Source: Candidatus Enterococcus courvalinii
GTDB lineage: Bacteria > Bacillota > Bacilli > Lactobacillales > Enterococcaceae
Assembly (NCBI RefSeq): GCF_017315945.1
Contig: NZ_JAFLWI010000001.1
Span: 124,001 to 188,000 of the forward strand
Direction: 5' to 3'
Length of the DNA: 64,000 nucleotides
Shown here: positions 26,901 to 35,290 of the stretch, piece by piece
Layout: every line of letters begins with the position of its first letter
How positions within the stretch are numbered: the first letter of the stretch is position 1
Translations under genes and position numbers: made by a program
The notes under the pieces: model-generated
The model's database searches: none
What the model saw: only the letters and a program-made list of their open reading frames with translations
Told to the model about the DNA's origin: nothing

Positions 26901-27122
26901 TGCCGGTGTCGCAAATAACGAACGCATCTCTTTTCCCGAGCGTAGTCTCCCTGAGGTTTCTCCAAACAAAGCATAGGTCATTCCATCAAAGATTGTCGTC
27001 TTGCCTGCACCTGTTTTCCCGCTAATCAAAAATAGGGGCGCTTCAGTCAAAAGTGAAAAATCAATGGTTTTATCAATAAAGGGACCAAAGTTTTTTAATC
27101 GTAATTTTTGTGGTTTCATCAT
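23967..27122 (-). CDS. sbcC: Exonuclease subunit SbcC (Rad50-like)
   Basis: A 1051-residue SMC-like ATPase, partner of SbcD. N-terminal Walker A is GKTGAGKTTIFDG (about 35-47). Two very long coiled coils, rich in Gln/Glu, flank the zinc hook CPVCGS near the middle. The C-terminal half holds the signature LSGGESFIAALSLALALAEV and Walker B ALFIDEGFGSLDEE. The SbcCD complex cuts hairpins, cruciforms and DNA ends blocked by protein. The start lies 3 nt after the sbcD stop (ATGATG; weak ribosome-binding site), so translation is coupled. Confidence 0.96.
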   Translation of the reverse strand: MMKPQKLRLKNFGPFIDKTIDFSLLTEAPLFLISGKTGAGKTTIFDGMTYALFGETSGRLRSGKEMRSLFATPAEETSVTFSFEHQKLTYEVTRKPEQILAKLKGDGNRKQAAKVSLTIFDESGKEARQLTKRGEVDELIKELLHLDAKQFSQIVLLPQGEFRNFLISSSSEKEVVLRNLFGTQIFQQFNEILKEKAKKQQKTLDYLEQELLLLQKRFVSLEERDFSELSFEEVMQCWTKEQQVLAEKIELVQQQLRKEQDAQEKLEKEYYQIQSVQRQRAEKQTLLEKLENLLEMQDEITEKKQWIRYYEFGQRLIDPVSHNKEYENERQLLLEEESKQRLLLNKLQEEFTQWKEKAKERKTLQEAVELLNDDYQEKKALLPRVKEYTEQGKSLQVINAKLAGGTQKLADLQEQQNVLNKRQQEITQLLTTQEELAKQQLSFANLQQQKREWELAQQETQKLDQQKTQSQQQLVQLSSEVTEIKKERTKHQAKIAQLKSQWAKQQIVQLQLLLLPGEPCPVCGSVEHPLENISHEAPEKQAVQQLEKELADAEKHAESLNLLLGQKEAYLAKIEQQLEKEEKELANSLVKEANCEQTLSESFQDFSLIEDSSKITVTNEKVSGLFSEIEQKIIQEEQLLAKAKTEQVSLQAKLEKNRQAIEEQQEIQAELLANRQHRSGQMETLKQQLATVDINTLEEVVQQLAQQIEEQSKQLAQEKAAGEKINQSIALTQAQLSQLTEQLEKLVAKQMKTQAKIQGLLAEQAYFDSADAGVAFAQQQVEYEEYKTSVATYQEEQLITKAKLAQLESVDLSAEMPEDAHLAEQIAQGKQVIEEQQTALYKIQEQQENNQAIVMEFLALYQTSQEQLDELAQLQQLSQTINGENVKKISLERYVLQVYLQEVLQVANNHLQRLTKNRYQFELADSVGSYRGKTGLEINVYDDEAGMTRSAHTLSGGESFIAALSLALALAEVIQAQSGGITVEALFIDEGFGSLDEEALEMAMEALETIESEGRMIGIISHVRELKERVLQQIRIDAKGSGQSTVRYHLG

Positions 27123-27125
27123 TGA

Positions 27126-28244
27126 TCATTCCATTTCCATGAGTTCTTGTAGAGTTTCTGTAAGCCACTTTTCTTGATGATTGGTCAGTGGTTCATTTGT
27201 TATTTCTTTAAAGAAAGTCATCGCCATTGATTTTGGATCCTTCATTTCTACTGTTTGTTTTTTTGTTATTGTTTCCAGCCGACCATTCACTCGTTCCACA
27301 CCTAAGATTCTTGGATAGATTTTCCGCAATTGATTCATCATATTAGGAATGATCGTTCGATCCATCAAGTAGATTTGCGTGTAATTTTCTCGATTAATGG
27401 TTTGATAAAATGTTGGACTTAAGAGTTCTTTAAAATTGGCTTGTAGTTCTTGGATATCATGAAGTGGTGTCAGCTCGTGAAACGTCAATTGTAGCTTATC
27501 ATCTAAATCAACAATCCAGACACCCTTTTTTTGATTGATTTCTGATAAAGAAAACTTCAACGGCGAACCGCTATAGCGTGCATTTGCTTGGTGCAAAGCC
27601 GCTTGATTATGCAAATGGCCTAATGCCACATAGTCGAAATCGCTCAACAAGTCGCCAGACACTGCATCTAACCCACCAACTTCAATTTTTGTTTCTGAGT
27701 CAGATTTTGAGCTTCCCGTTACAAAAAAGTGACTTACTAATACGTGTTTTTTATTTGGTTCAAATAGCGTCTGCATTTTTTCGACGACTAAAGCCATTGC
27801 TTGTTGAATTGTACGAATTTCTTCGTCTTCAAAATATAAACGAGCGGCAATTGGTTCAAAGTAAGGTAACAAAAAGAATTGTGTATCACCAAACGTAATT
27901 GGTTGAAACGCTTCAGCAAACTGAGTGCGTAAGAAAAAATTAGATTGGTTAAACCAAGGTGTCCCTGTCGACAATCGAATACTACTGTCGTGATTGCCAG
28001 AAATTGCGAAAATCGGAAATTTTTCTTCTAAATTCCAATCGATCATCAATTGATTAAACAATTCTACTGCTTCCGTCGCTGGTACGCTTCGATCATATAA
28101 ATCACCTGCAATGATGATTGCATCCACTTGTTCTTCTTTTGCTACATTCAAAATATCTGAAATAACTTGCTCCTGTTCCTCAAGTAAATCATAGCCTTGT
28201 AATTTTTTACCAATATGCCAATCGGCCGTGTGCAAGAAACGCAT
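27126..28244 (-). CDS. sbcD: Exonuclease subunit SbcD (Mre11-like)
   Basis: A 372-residue metallophosphoesterase nuclease. Metal-binding motifs are HTADWHIGK (residues 5-13), IIAGDLYDRSVP (about 44-55), ISGNHDSSIRL (about 82-92), LVSHFFV and YVALGHLHNQ. The C-terminal cap region interacts with SbcC. It is the first gene of sbcD-sbcC-SNF2. The start ATG 28244 follows GAGGTGAG. Confidence 0.96.
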   Translation of the reverse strand: MRFLHTADWHIGKKLQGYDLLEEQEQVISDILNVAKEEQVDAIIIAGDLYDRSVPATEAVELFNQLMIDWNLEEKFPIFAISGNHDSSIRLSTGTPWFNQSNFFLRTQFAEAFQPITFGDTQFFLLPYFEPIAARLYFEDEEIRTIQQAMALVVEKMQTLFEPNKKHVLVSHFFVTGSSKSDSETKIEVGGLDAVSGDLLSDFDYVALGHLHNQAALHQANARYSGSPLKFSLSEINQKKGVWIVDLDDKLQLTFHELTPLHDIQELQANFKELLSPTFYQTINRENYTQIYLMDRTIIPNMMNQLRKIYPRILGVERVNGRLETITKKQTVEMKDPKSMAMTFFKEITNEPLTNHQEKWLTETLQELMEME

Positions 28245-28354
28245 ATACTCACCTCAAAAAAATGTCCTTCTAATGATTATAACACTTCCCAGAAGGTCGT
28301 AACAGAAATGTTTCACATCTCCTATATCTATAAAAAAACAGAGACCAAACAAAA

Positions 28355-28390
28355 AGCTACGAAAAAATCAAAATTGATTTTCTCGTAGCT
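28355..28390 (-). terminator. Terminator of the PlsC-like gene
   Basis: AGCTACGA (28355-28362) pairs with TCGTAGCT (28383-28390), extended by AATC/GATT pairs, with TTTTTG on the minus exit. Confidence 0.8.
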
Positions 28391-28396
28391 CCCTAT

Positions 28397-29014
28397 TTAT
28401 TTTATTTCATATTTAAAATCAGGATTTACTTCTTTGTCTAATTGATCAAACGCACCTTGTGTTCGACGCTCCACTTCTTCCAAACCTTCCTTATCCATTT
28501 TCTTAATGTCAGATAAGTCAATTGGTTCTCCAAAACGAACCGTTACACGTTTTCGCTTAAACAGATCCCCAAGTGTTAATGGTCCTTGATACACAGCCGG
28601 AACAATTTTCACTTTTGCCATTTTAGCAATCAGTGCCATTCCACCTTTTAACTCTGTCGCATGGCGTGTGCCACTTGGAAACATGATGAGTCCTAGGTCT
28701 GTTGATTTCAAAATTTTTACAGGCGTTTTGATTGCACTTGGCCCCGGCTTATCACGTTTGACAGGAAAAGCATTCGCATGTGTCAAAATAAATCGTAAAA
28801 TTGAATTTTTGAACAACTCTTCTTTTGCCATAAAGCTAAATTTCTTTGGTGCTGCTCCAACTGCTAGATACAATGGGTCCCACCAAGTACGATGGGGCGC
28901 AACTAATATGTAATTCTCATCTTTAGGCAATAATTCTTTATTTTCATAGTGGGCATTGCCGTTGACTATTGCTAAGACAACTCGAACAACCCCGCGCATA
29001 AATCGATAAAACAT
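28397..29014 (-). CDS. Lysophospholipid acyltransferase family protein (PlsC-like)
   Basis: A 205-residue membrane-associated 1-acylglycerol-3-phosphate O-acyltransferase type enzyme. The catalytic HX4D is HRTWWDP (about 41-47), the acceptor-binding motif is FPSGTR (about 116-121), and KIVPAVYQGP is the third block. An N-terminal hydrophobic stretch (about 5-18) likely anchors it. It would make phosphatidic acid in phospholipid synthesis. It is monocistronic, divergent from the trmN6-like gene. Confidence 0.9.
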   Translation of the reverse strand: MFYRFMRGVVRVVLAIVNGNAHYENKELLPKDENYILVAPHRTWWDPLYLAVGAAPKKFSFMAKEELFKNSILRFILTHANAFPVKRDKPGPSAIKTPVKILKSTDLGLIMFPSGTRHATELKGGMALIAKMAKVKIVPAVYQGPLTLGDLFKRKRVTVRFGEPIDLSDIKKMDKEGLEEVERRTQGAFDQLDKEVNPDFKYEIK

Positions 29015-29146
29015 AGACTCTTCCTTTCTCTTTGCTGAACATAGATAGTATGCCTAAAAAAATCTTCCTTGGCAAGCAAACTTGGTTCTTTTTGACAAAC
29101 ATAGTATAATACAAACGATTATTTTATTCACTTTGGAGGGAAACCC

Positions 29147-29881
29147 ATGCTTCACGAAGACGAACGAATTGACCAATTATACGCAGAAGATATTAAAATT
29201 ATCCAAAGTGCGCAAGTTTTTTCTTTTTCACTTGATGCTGTTTTACTCGCAAATTTTGCGCGTGCGCCGAAAAGAGGACAAATCGTTGACCTATGTGCTG
29301 GAAATGGTGCGGTCGGCTTGTTTTTAAGTAAAAAAACCAATGCACATATTGATTCGATCGAGCTACAGCCTCGCTTAGCCGATATGGCGAAACGAAGCGT
29401 TGTGCTTAACCATTTAGAAGACCAAATCACTGTTCACACGACTGATTTAAAAAATAGTTTAGCAGTTGTTCGTCATAATTCTTGTGATCTCGTTGTCTGT
29501 AATCCGCCCTATTTCAAAGGACTACCCACGAACAAAAAAAATCCCAATGAACACTTAGCCATTGCTAGGCATGAGATTTATACAACGCTCAACGATGTTA
29601 TTCAGATCTCTAGCAAACTATTAAAAACAAATGGCCGTTTTGCAATGGTACATCGTCCTGAACGTTTTTTGGAAATTTTGGATGTCATGCGTAAACATCA
29701 GATCATTCCAAAACGTATCCGCTTTGTCTATCCAAAAGCTGGAAAAGATGCGAATATTTTATTAGTCGAAGGCATAAAAGAAGGAAAATTAGATGGTTTC
29801 AAGGTTTCTTCACCACTTATCACTTATGATGAAGATGGCCAATATACACCAGAATTACGTGGTATGCTTTATGGAGACTAG
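29147..29881 (+). CDS. tRNA1(Val) (adenine-N6)-methyltransferase-like protein (YabB/TrmN6)
   Basis: A 244-residue class I methyltransferase. The SAM loop is VDLCAGNGAVGLFL (about 46-59), and NPPYFKG (about 119-125) is the N6-adenine catalytic NPPY motif. The family methylates A37 of a valine tRNA in E. coli; the Gram-positive homologue YabB usually precedes the GIY-YIG gene yazA, as here. GGAGGGAAACCC leads to ATG 29147. Its 3' end overlaps the next gene by 11 nt. Confidence 0.9.
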   Translation: MLHEDERIDQLYAEDIKIIQSAQVFSFSLDAVLLANFARAPKRGQIVDLCAGNGAVGLFLSKKTNAHIDSIELQPRLADMAKRSVVLNHLEDQITVHTTDLKNSLAVVRHNSCDLVVCNPPYFKGLPTNKKNPNEHLAIARHEIYTTLNDVIQISSKLLKTNGRFAMVHRPERFLEILDVMRKHQIIPKRIRFVYPKAGKDANILLVEGIKEGKLDGFKVSSPLITYDEDGQYTPELRGMLYGD

Positions 29882-30167
29882 GCATTACTTTTACGTACTT
29901 GCTTGTAAAGACAATACTTTTTATGGTGGATATACAACCAATCTTGAAAGAAGACTTGCCGAACACAACAACGGCACAGGAGCTAAGTACACTCGCTTAC
30001 ACAAGCGTCGGCCGCTACAAATGATTCACGCAGAATGTTTTGAAACTAGAAGCGAAGCAACCAAAGCAGAAGCAGCCTTTAAAAAATTAACTCGAAAGCA
30101 AAAAGAACTTTATTTAACTACGCATCATTCGGTTATTCTTCCCAAAGATCTAATATACAAAACTTAA
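29871..30167 (+). CDS. GIY-YIG nuclease domain protein (YazA-like)
   Basis: A 98-residue single-domain protein. Its GIY-YIG signature is present as YFYVLACKDNTFYGGYTTN (residues 6-24), with RRLAEHNNG and the catalytic Arg/Glu region (RSEATKAEAAFKKL). Stand-alone small GIY-YIG proteins of this kind have unclear function, possibly DNA repair or RNA-related. The start ATG 29871 overlaps the end of the methyltransferase gene in another frame, implying coupled translation. A longer frame from 29793 would run far into that gene and is rejected. Confidence 0.88.
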   Translation: METRHYFYVLACKDNTFYGGYTTNLERRLAEHNNGTGAKYTRLHKRRPLQMIHAECFETRSEATKAEAAFKKLTRKQKELYLTTHHSVILPKDLIYKT

Positions 30168-30187
30168 CTTTATTCCTTTTAGGACAA

Positions 30188-30225
30188 AAAAAGAATTGAG
30201 ATGAATCCTCATCTCAATTCTTTTT
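30188..30225. terminator. Bidirectional terminator (GIY-YIG gene / oatA-like gene)
   Basis: A perfect 17-bp stem (30188-30204 with 30209-30225), ATCC loop, poly-A/poly-T flanks, directly beside the stop of the O-acetyltransferase gene. Confidence 0.9.
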
Positions 30226-30226
30226 C

Positions 30227-32206
30227 TTATTGTTCTGTATCTAACTCTTCTGATGTGTTTGACGTCGAGGAAGAAGCTACGCCGTTACTTAAGGTTTCAC
30301 TATCTTGGCTCGTTGCCTCATCAGTTCCTTCTGAATCTTTTGTTGACTCACTCTCTGTACTTTTGCCACCTAATAATGCTTGGCTGACAAAGTGTGCGTA
30401 ATGGATCATTCCTTCAGGGTTTGGATGAACTTGATCATCGTAGAACCATTCATTATGGTCTTTGCTATAGTCGTACCAATCAATTAGAGTCATGTTATCA
30501 TACTTTTTCGCCATTTGAGCTAGCATATCATTTACATCATTTTGCCAGCGTTTAGTTGGTACTCGAACATTTACCCAGTAAACTTTGCGATCACCTATCG
30601 TATCCATCACATTATCAAATTGTGTTTCTGAAAATGCACCGTTAGTTCCTAGTCCAACCAACACGGTATCTTTCAAGAGTTCTTGTTTTTTCAGTTCTTC
30701 AAGATAAGGTTCACTCGTATAAAGTTGACGCCCGACATCGCCATCCACAACTACTTTTGGATAAATTTCTTTTAAGTCCGTGGCTGCATCAAGCATGACT
30801 GAATCCCCAAAAGCTGTAAGTTCTAGTTTTTGTGCTTTCTTTCCTTGTGCTTTGGTCAAATCGTATTTATCCAAAACACTCTGATCTAATGCTCCAGAAG
30901 CTTTACCATTTTCTTCTTTACTTTTTTCTGCTAATTTTTTATTCGCTGCAATTTTTTCTTGTAATTGTTTTTGATCCGCCGTCACAGCATTCTTCGGTGC
31001 AATCGTAAAACCAACTAACGCGATCATAAGAACTAATAATCCAGGAATCAGCCATGGCTTTTCAAGACTGAAAATTGGTTTTTGGAACCAACCCTTAACA
31101 ACTGAAACTGTTTTTCCATAATCAAAACGTGCCAACGGTCGTTCGATGTAGCGATAAGATAATTCACTAATCAACAGAATCAAAGTTATTTCAATTAATG
31201 TGTGCATGAAGACATGGTCCCCAATATTAGAAACCTTTGCCTCATAAAAAATCATTACAGGGAATTGATAGAGATAAATGCCGTAACTTCTTTTCCCAAT
31301 CCAAGTAAAGACTGGATTAGTTAGCCATTTATTCCAACTTGCACCAGGATGAGCTGTCACAGCAACTAATACAACACACAACAAGCTAACCAACAACATC
31401 CCACCATAATAAACAAAATCCATATGGTCATTGAAGAAAAAGAAAGCCGCAACCAATAAGACAAACGAAATCAACCCTGCAATATTCAATGTCTTCTTCG
31501 CTTGCTTAGGAATCTCTTTTTTCAAACGTGTGCTTGGCCAAACAAAAGCTAACGCACAACCAAGCCAAATTGAAAATAGTCGTGTATCTGTCCCATAATA
31601 AACACGAGTTGGATCTGCGCCAGGCGAATACAAAATCATCATCAAAATAGCTGAAATTCCTGACATCCCCAGTACAGTGTAAAAGATCCATTTTTTCTTT
31701 CGGACTAAAGTCATCAGTAAGACAAACATAATTGGCCAAAATAGATAATTTTGTCCTTCAACTGCCAAAGACCAGATATGTGTGAATGGTGACTCATTGG
31801 CAAACCGATCAAAATAAGACAATCCATTATTGATCTGCCACCAATTGTTCACATAGAATAAACTGCTGATAACAGTCCCTCGCAAGTTATTTAACAAACC
31901 TCGCTGAAACAAAGTAATATACGCTGAAGCAGTAACTAATAAAAAGACTAAGCCGGGGTAAAGCCGCTTCATCCTTCGAACATAAAACTGCCAAATATTT
32001 ATTTTTCCATTTTGTTCCCATTCTTGTCGCAATAAATCGGTAATCAAATAACCAGATACCACAAAAAATATCGGTACGCCCAAATAACCACCTGTCATTG
32101 TTCTTGGTAACAAATGATAGAGAATAACGCCCATTACGGCTAAAGAACGAATACCATCAAAGCCTGTGATATAGCGACTTTTTTTCAATCTTTTTTGTTT
32201 TTCCAT
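30227..32206 (-). CDS. oatA: OatA-like peptidoglycan O-acetyltransferase (acyltransferase-3 + SGNH)
   Basis: A 659-residue membrane protein. Residues about 10-350 form the acyltransferase-3 domain with roughly ten helices, starting with YITGFDGIRSLAVMGVILYH. An eleventh helix lies near 385-405. The extracellular SGNH-type domain (about 460-615) has AFGDSVMLDAA (catalytic Ser), GLGTNGAF and the DxxH of DQVHPNPEG. OatA proteins O-acetylate muramic acid and give lysozyme resistance. The final 45 or so residues are a Ser/Thr/Glu/Asp-rich tail not needed for catalysis. A related role in other polymers cannot be excluded. Promoter -10 (TATAAT, minus) at 32255-32260. Confidence 0.88.
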   Translation of the reverse strand: MEKQKRLKKSRYITGFDGIRSLAVMGVILYHLLPRTMTGGYLGVPIFFVVSGYLITDLLRQEWEQNGKINIWQFYVRRMKRLYPGLVFLLVTASAYITLFQRGLLNNLRGTVISSLFYVNNWWQINNGLSYFDRFANESPFTHIWSLAVEGQNYLFWPIMFVLLMTLVRKKKWIFYTVLGMSGISAILMMILYSPGADPTRVYYGTDTRLFSIWLGCALAFVWPSTRLKKEIPKQAKKTLNIAGLISFVLLVAAFFFFNDHMDFVYYGGMLLVSLLCVVLVAVTAHPGASWNKWLTNPVFTWIGKRSYGIYLYQFPVMIFYEAKVSNIGDHVFMHTLIEITLILLISELSYRYIERPLARFDYGKTVSVVKGWFQKPIFSLEKPWLIPGLLVLMIALVGFTIAPKNAVTADQKQLQEKIAANKKLAEKSKEENGKASGALDQSVLDKYDLTKAQGKKAQKLELTAFGDSVMLDAATDLKEIYPKVVVDGDVGRQLYTSEPYLEELKKQELLKDTVLVGLGTNGAFSETQFDNVMDTIGDRKVYWVNVRVPTKRWQNDVNDMLAQMAKKYDNMTLIDWYDYSKDHNEWFYDDQVHPNPEGMIHYAHFVSQALLGGKSTESESTKDSEGTDEATSQDSETLSNGVASSSTSNTSEELDTEQ

Positions 32207-32450
32207 TCAATCTTCCAACTTTTCATAAACTTTTTTCATTTGTAATATACGTTCATTATAAGAAAATAGCAAGACTTATTTAAACTTCTTACCATCTTTT
32301 CTATCATCCCACAAATTTTGGCAAAAGAACAATGATTTCATCGACTTTAAGAAATTTTCAAAAGAAATAACGCATTACCTCCTTTTTGCTTCAAACTAAG
32401 ATTTGATGAAACAATTTATTTCTTGAGGTCACGAATAAATGGGTAAAAAA
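32207..32450. other. Upstream region of oatA-like gene
   Basis: Contains the minus-strand promoter TTAAAT-N17-TATAAT (-10 at 32255-32260). No gene seen. An AGGAGGTAATG near 32380 opens only a five-codon frame. Confidence 0.5.
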
Positions 32451-32482
32451 ATAGGATAAAGCGAACAATCGCTTTATCCTAT
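32451..32482 (-). terminator. Terminator of the yitT-like gene
   Basis: A perfect 14-bp stem (32451-32464 with 32469-32482), ACAA loop, seven T residues at the minus-strand exit. Confidence 0.9.
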
Positions 32483-32504
32483 CCGATTCTTTTTTATTTT
32501 CTGC

Positions 32505-33380
32505 TCAAACGCCATCTTCATAAAAGCGTCCTAGAATTTGAACATTCTCTGCAATGCTTACGAAAGCGTCTGGATCAGAGGCTTTCATCGCCTCTCTCAA
32601 TAGCGGAAGTTCATAACGAGTCACAATCGTCATCAAAACTGTTTGCTTATCATGTTTGTATGCACCTTCTGCTTCATTGATGATCGTGATTCCTCGACGC
32701 ATACATTTTTGGATTTCATTCACGACTTTTTCAGGGTGTTTTGTGACAATCATAACCTGCATTTTCTTCTGTTTCGTGTAAAAGACATCTGTCACTTTTC
32801 CGCTAACAAAAATCGACAATGTACTATAAAACATATATTGCCAGCCAAACAGGATTCCTGCAACAAAAACAATCAACGCATTGAAATAAATCGAAATAGA
32901 CCCAATTGATTTACCTGTTTTCTTTCGTATCGTAATGCTGACGATATCTAGTCCGCCTGAAGATAACCCATTTCTAAGTACTAAACCAATCCCAGCCCCC
33001 ATCACTGCTCCACCAAATAATGCACAGATGATTGGATCAGTTGACAACACCGTTTCGGGAACGATGTGAATGAATAGCGAGGTCAACGTGACCGTAATAA
33101 ACGTGAAAATTGTAAATTTCTTACCGATTTTAAACCAAGCTAAGAAAAACAACGGAACATTCAATAGGTAAAGAGTTGTTGATACAGGTACTTCAAAACC
33201 AATCAGTGATTTGGATAAGGTGGTTAAAATTTGTGCCAGACCAGTAATACCACTTGAATAAATATGACCTGGTTGATAAAAAAGATTTAACGCAATTGAC
33301 GCAATTAACGCATAAACAATGGATACCGAAAGTTTGGTCGTATAATCGTGATAGGCCCAATTTTCGAACGTTTTTTTCAT
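32505..33380 (-). CDS. YitT family membrane protein (DUF161/DUF2179)
   Basis: A 291-residue protein with five or six transmembrane segments (about 18-200), including FGGAVMGAGIGLVLRNGLSSGGLDIV. A cytosolic DUF2179 domain (about 215-291) follows, with the MRRGITIINEAEGAYKHD stretch. The family is very common in Firmicutes and its transport function is not established. It is monocistronic, between oatA and aspS. Confidence 0.9.
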   Translation of the reverse strand: MKKTFENWAYHDYTTKLSVSIVYALIASIALNLFYQPGHIYSSGITGLAQILTTLSKSLIGFEVPVSTTLYLLNVPLFFLAWFKIGKKFTIFTFITVTLTSLFIHIVPETVLSTDPIICALFGGAVMGAGIGLVLRNGLSSGGLDIVSITIRKKTGKSIGSISIYFNALIVFVAGILFGWQYMFYSTLSIFVSGKVTDVFYTKQKKMQVMIVTKHPEKVVNEIQKCMRRGITIINEAEGAYKHDKQTVLMTIVTRYELPLLREAMKASDPDAFVSIAENVQILGRFYEDGV

Positions 33381-33441
33381 GAAAAAGCCTCGCTTTACAT
33401 AATTATGGCTCTATTATAAGGTTTTTTCGTATAAAAAAAAA

Positions 33442-33480
33442 GAGGAGATGGCAAAAGCTTAAGACTTTTACCATCTCCTC
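33442..33480 (-). terminator. Terminator of hisS-aspS
   Basis: GAGGAGATGG (33442-33451) pairs with CCATCTCCTC (33471-33480), extended by AAAAG/CTTTT pairs; the minus-strand exit has nine T residues. Confidence 0.9.
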
Positions 33481-33505
33481 AGAAACATTTGTTTTTCAAC
33501 CAATT

Positions 33506-35275
33506 TTATTCTTCAATCTCTGTGACATCAATACTCAATTCTGCCAACTGGAATGGGGAAACTAAACTTGGTGCTTCACTCATGACATCAGCAGCTTTTC
33601 CGTTTTTAGGGAAAGCAATCACTTCACGGATATTTTCTTCGCCAGCAAGAAGCATCGCAAAACGATCTAAGCCTAAAGCAATTCCGCCATGCGGAGGGAA
33701 GCCATAGTCCAATGCAGTTAATAAGAAGCCAAATTGCTCTTCCATTTGTTCTTTCGTGAATCCAAGTGTTTCAAGAACTTTTTCTTGTAACTCACGTGTA
33801 TGGATACGAATTGAACCTCCACCAAGTTCATAACCGTTTAAAACGATATCGTAAGCTTCCGCATAGACTTTCGCTGGATCTGTACCCAACAACTCAACAT
33901 CTTTGGCTTTTGGCATCGTAAATGGATGATGTGCAGAAACATAGCGACCTTCTTCTTCTGAATATTCAAATTGTGGCCAATCAGTTACCCATAAGAAATT
34001 GAATTTTTCTTCATCGATCAATCCTAGCTCTTTTGCCAAACGCGTACGAAGAGCACCTAATGATGCTGCGACAACTTCTGCTTTGTCTGCACAAAATAAC
34101 AATAAATCACCAACTTGGGCATCTGTTGCTTGAATGATTTCTTCGCCAGCCTCACTCATGAATTTTGCGATTGGTCCTTTCAAGCCTTCTTCTTCCACTT
34201 TTAGCCATGCAAGTCCTTTTGCTCCAAATTGACCAACATATTGACCTAAATGATCTAAATCTTTTCGAGAATAATTGCCAGCAGCACCTTTTACATTCAA
34301 AGCTTTAACTACTCCACCGTTTTCTAAAGCCATTTGGAATACTTTAAACTCGATTGATTTCACCGTTTCACTTAAGTCAATCAGTTCCATTTCAAAACGC
34401 GTATCAGGTTTATCACTGCCGTAGCGACTCACTGCATCATCATAAGTCATTCTTGGGAATGGCAATGTTACATCTACTCCACGAACATCTTTCATAACTT
34501 TCGCAATCAAACCTTCTGTATAGGTTTGGATTTCTTCAGAAGTTAAAAAAGTTGTTTCAATATCAACTTGGGTAAATTCCGGTTGGCGGTCGCCACGTAG
34601 GTCTTCATCTCTGAAACAACGTACGATCTGATAATAACGATCAAATCCTGCATTCATCAATAATTGTTTAAATAATTGCGGTGATTGAGGCAGCGCATAG
34701 AAATGACCTGCATGGACACGAGAAGGAACTAAATAATCACGTGCGCCTTCGGGTGTTGATTTACCTAAATAAGGCGTTTCAATGTCTAGGAAATCATTAT
34801 CATCCAAATAATGACGAATGGCTTTAGTTGTTTCGTGACGCATTTTAATATTCTTGGTCATTTTTGGACGGCGTAAATCTAAATAGCGATATTTCAAACG
34901 AACTTCATCGCTGACTGTTTGGTCATCTTCAATTGAAAACGGAGGTGTTTTCGCTTGGTTTAAAATCGTCATTTCATTGGCAATCATTTCGACTTCACCC
35001 GTTGCCATTTTTGTATTGACTGCATTCTCAGCACGACGTTTGATCACACCAGTAACTTCAATCACATATTCACTTCGGCATTTATCTGCTACTTCCCAAG
35101 CTTCTTTTGAAATTTCTGGATTGAAGACTACTTGCACAATTCCTTCACGGTCACGTAAGTCAATGAAAATCAATCCGCCTAAATCACGACGTTTTTGTAC
35201 CCATCCTTTAAGTGTAATTGTTTGATCTAATTGTTCTTGGGAAACAAACCCACAATAAATTGTCCTTTTTGCCAT
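33506..35275 (-). CDS. aspS: Aspartyl-tRNA synthetase
   Basis: A 589-residue class II bacterial AspRS. The N-terminal OB-fold anticodon domain (about 1-105) has [21 protein letters not shown]. Class II motif 2 is [16 protein letters not shown] (about 217-232). The GAD insertion spans about 290-400, and motif 3 is GLDRFAMLL near 537. It charges tRNA-Asp. It follows hisS by 15 nt and shares its T-box leader. GGAGAG precedes ATG 35275. Confidence 0.97.
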   Translation of the reverse strand: MAKRTIYCGFVSQEQLDQTITLKGWVQKRRDLGGLIFIDLRDREGIVQVVFNPEISKEAWEVADKCRSEYVIEVTGVIKRRAENAVNTKMATGEVEMIANEMTILNQAKTPPFSIEDDQTVSDEVRLKYRYLDLRRPKMTKNIKMRHETTKAIRHYLDDNDFLDIETPYLGKSTPEGARDYLVPSRVHAGHFYALPQSPQLFKQLLMNAGFDRYYQIVRCFRDEDLRGDRQPEFTQVDIETTFLTSEEIQTYTEGLIAKVMKDVRGVDVTLPFPRMTYDDAVSRYGSDKPDTRFEMELIDLSETVKSIEFKVFQMALENGGVVKALNVKGAAGNYSRKDLDHLGQYVGQFGAKGLAWLKVEEEGLKGPIAKFMSEAGEEIIQATDAQVGDLLLFCADKAEVVAASLGALRTRLAKELGLIDEEKFNFLWVTDWPQFEYSEEEGRYVSAHHPFTMPKAKDVELLGTDPAKVYAEAYDIVLNGYELGGGSIRIHTRELQEKVLETLGFTKEQMEEQFGFLLTALDYGFPPHGGIALGLDRFAMLLAGEENIREVIAFPKNGKAADVMSEAPSLVSPFQLAELSIDVTEIEE

Positions 35276-35290
35276 CGATCTCTCTCCTTC

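Noticed and set aside
20756-28244. SNF2-SbcCD group as a defence system
   Set aside because: No nuclease toxin, restriction or mobile context is next to it; it looks like core DNA repair.
32368-32400. AGGAGGTAATG on the minus strand suggesting a small gene
   Set aside because: The spacing is too short and the frame stops after five codons.
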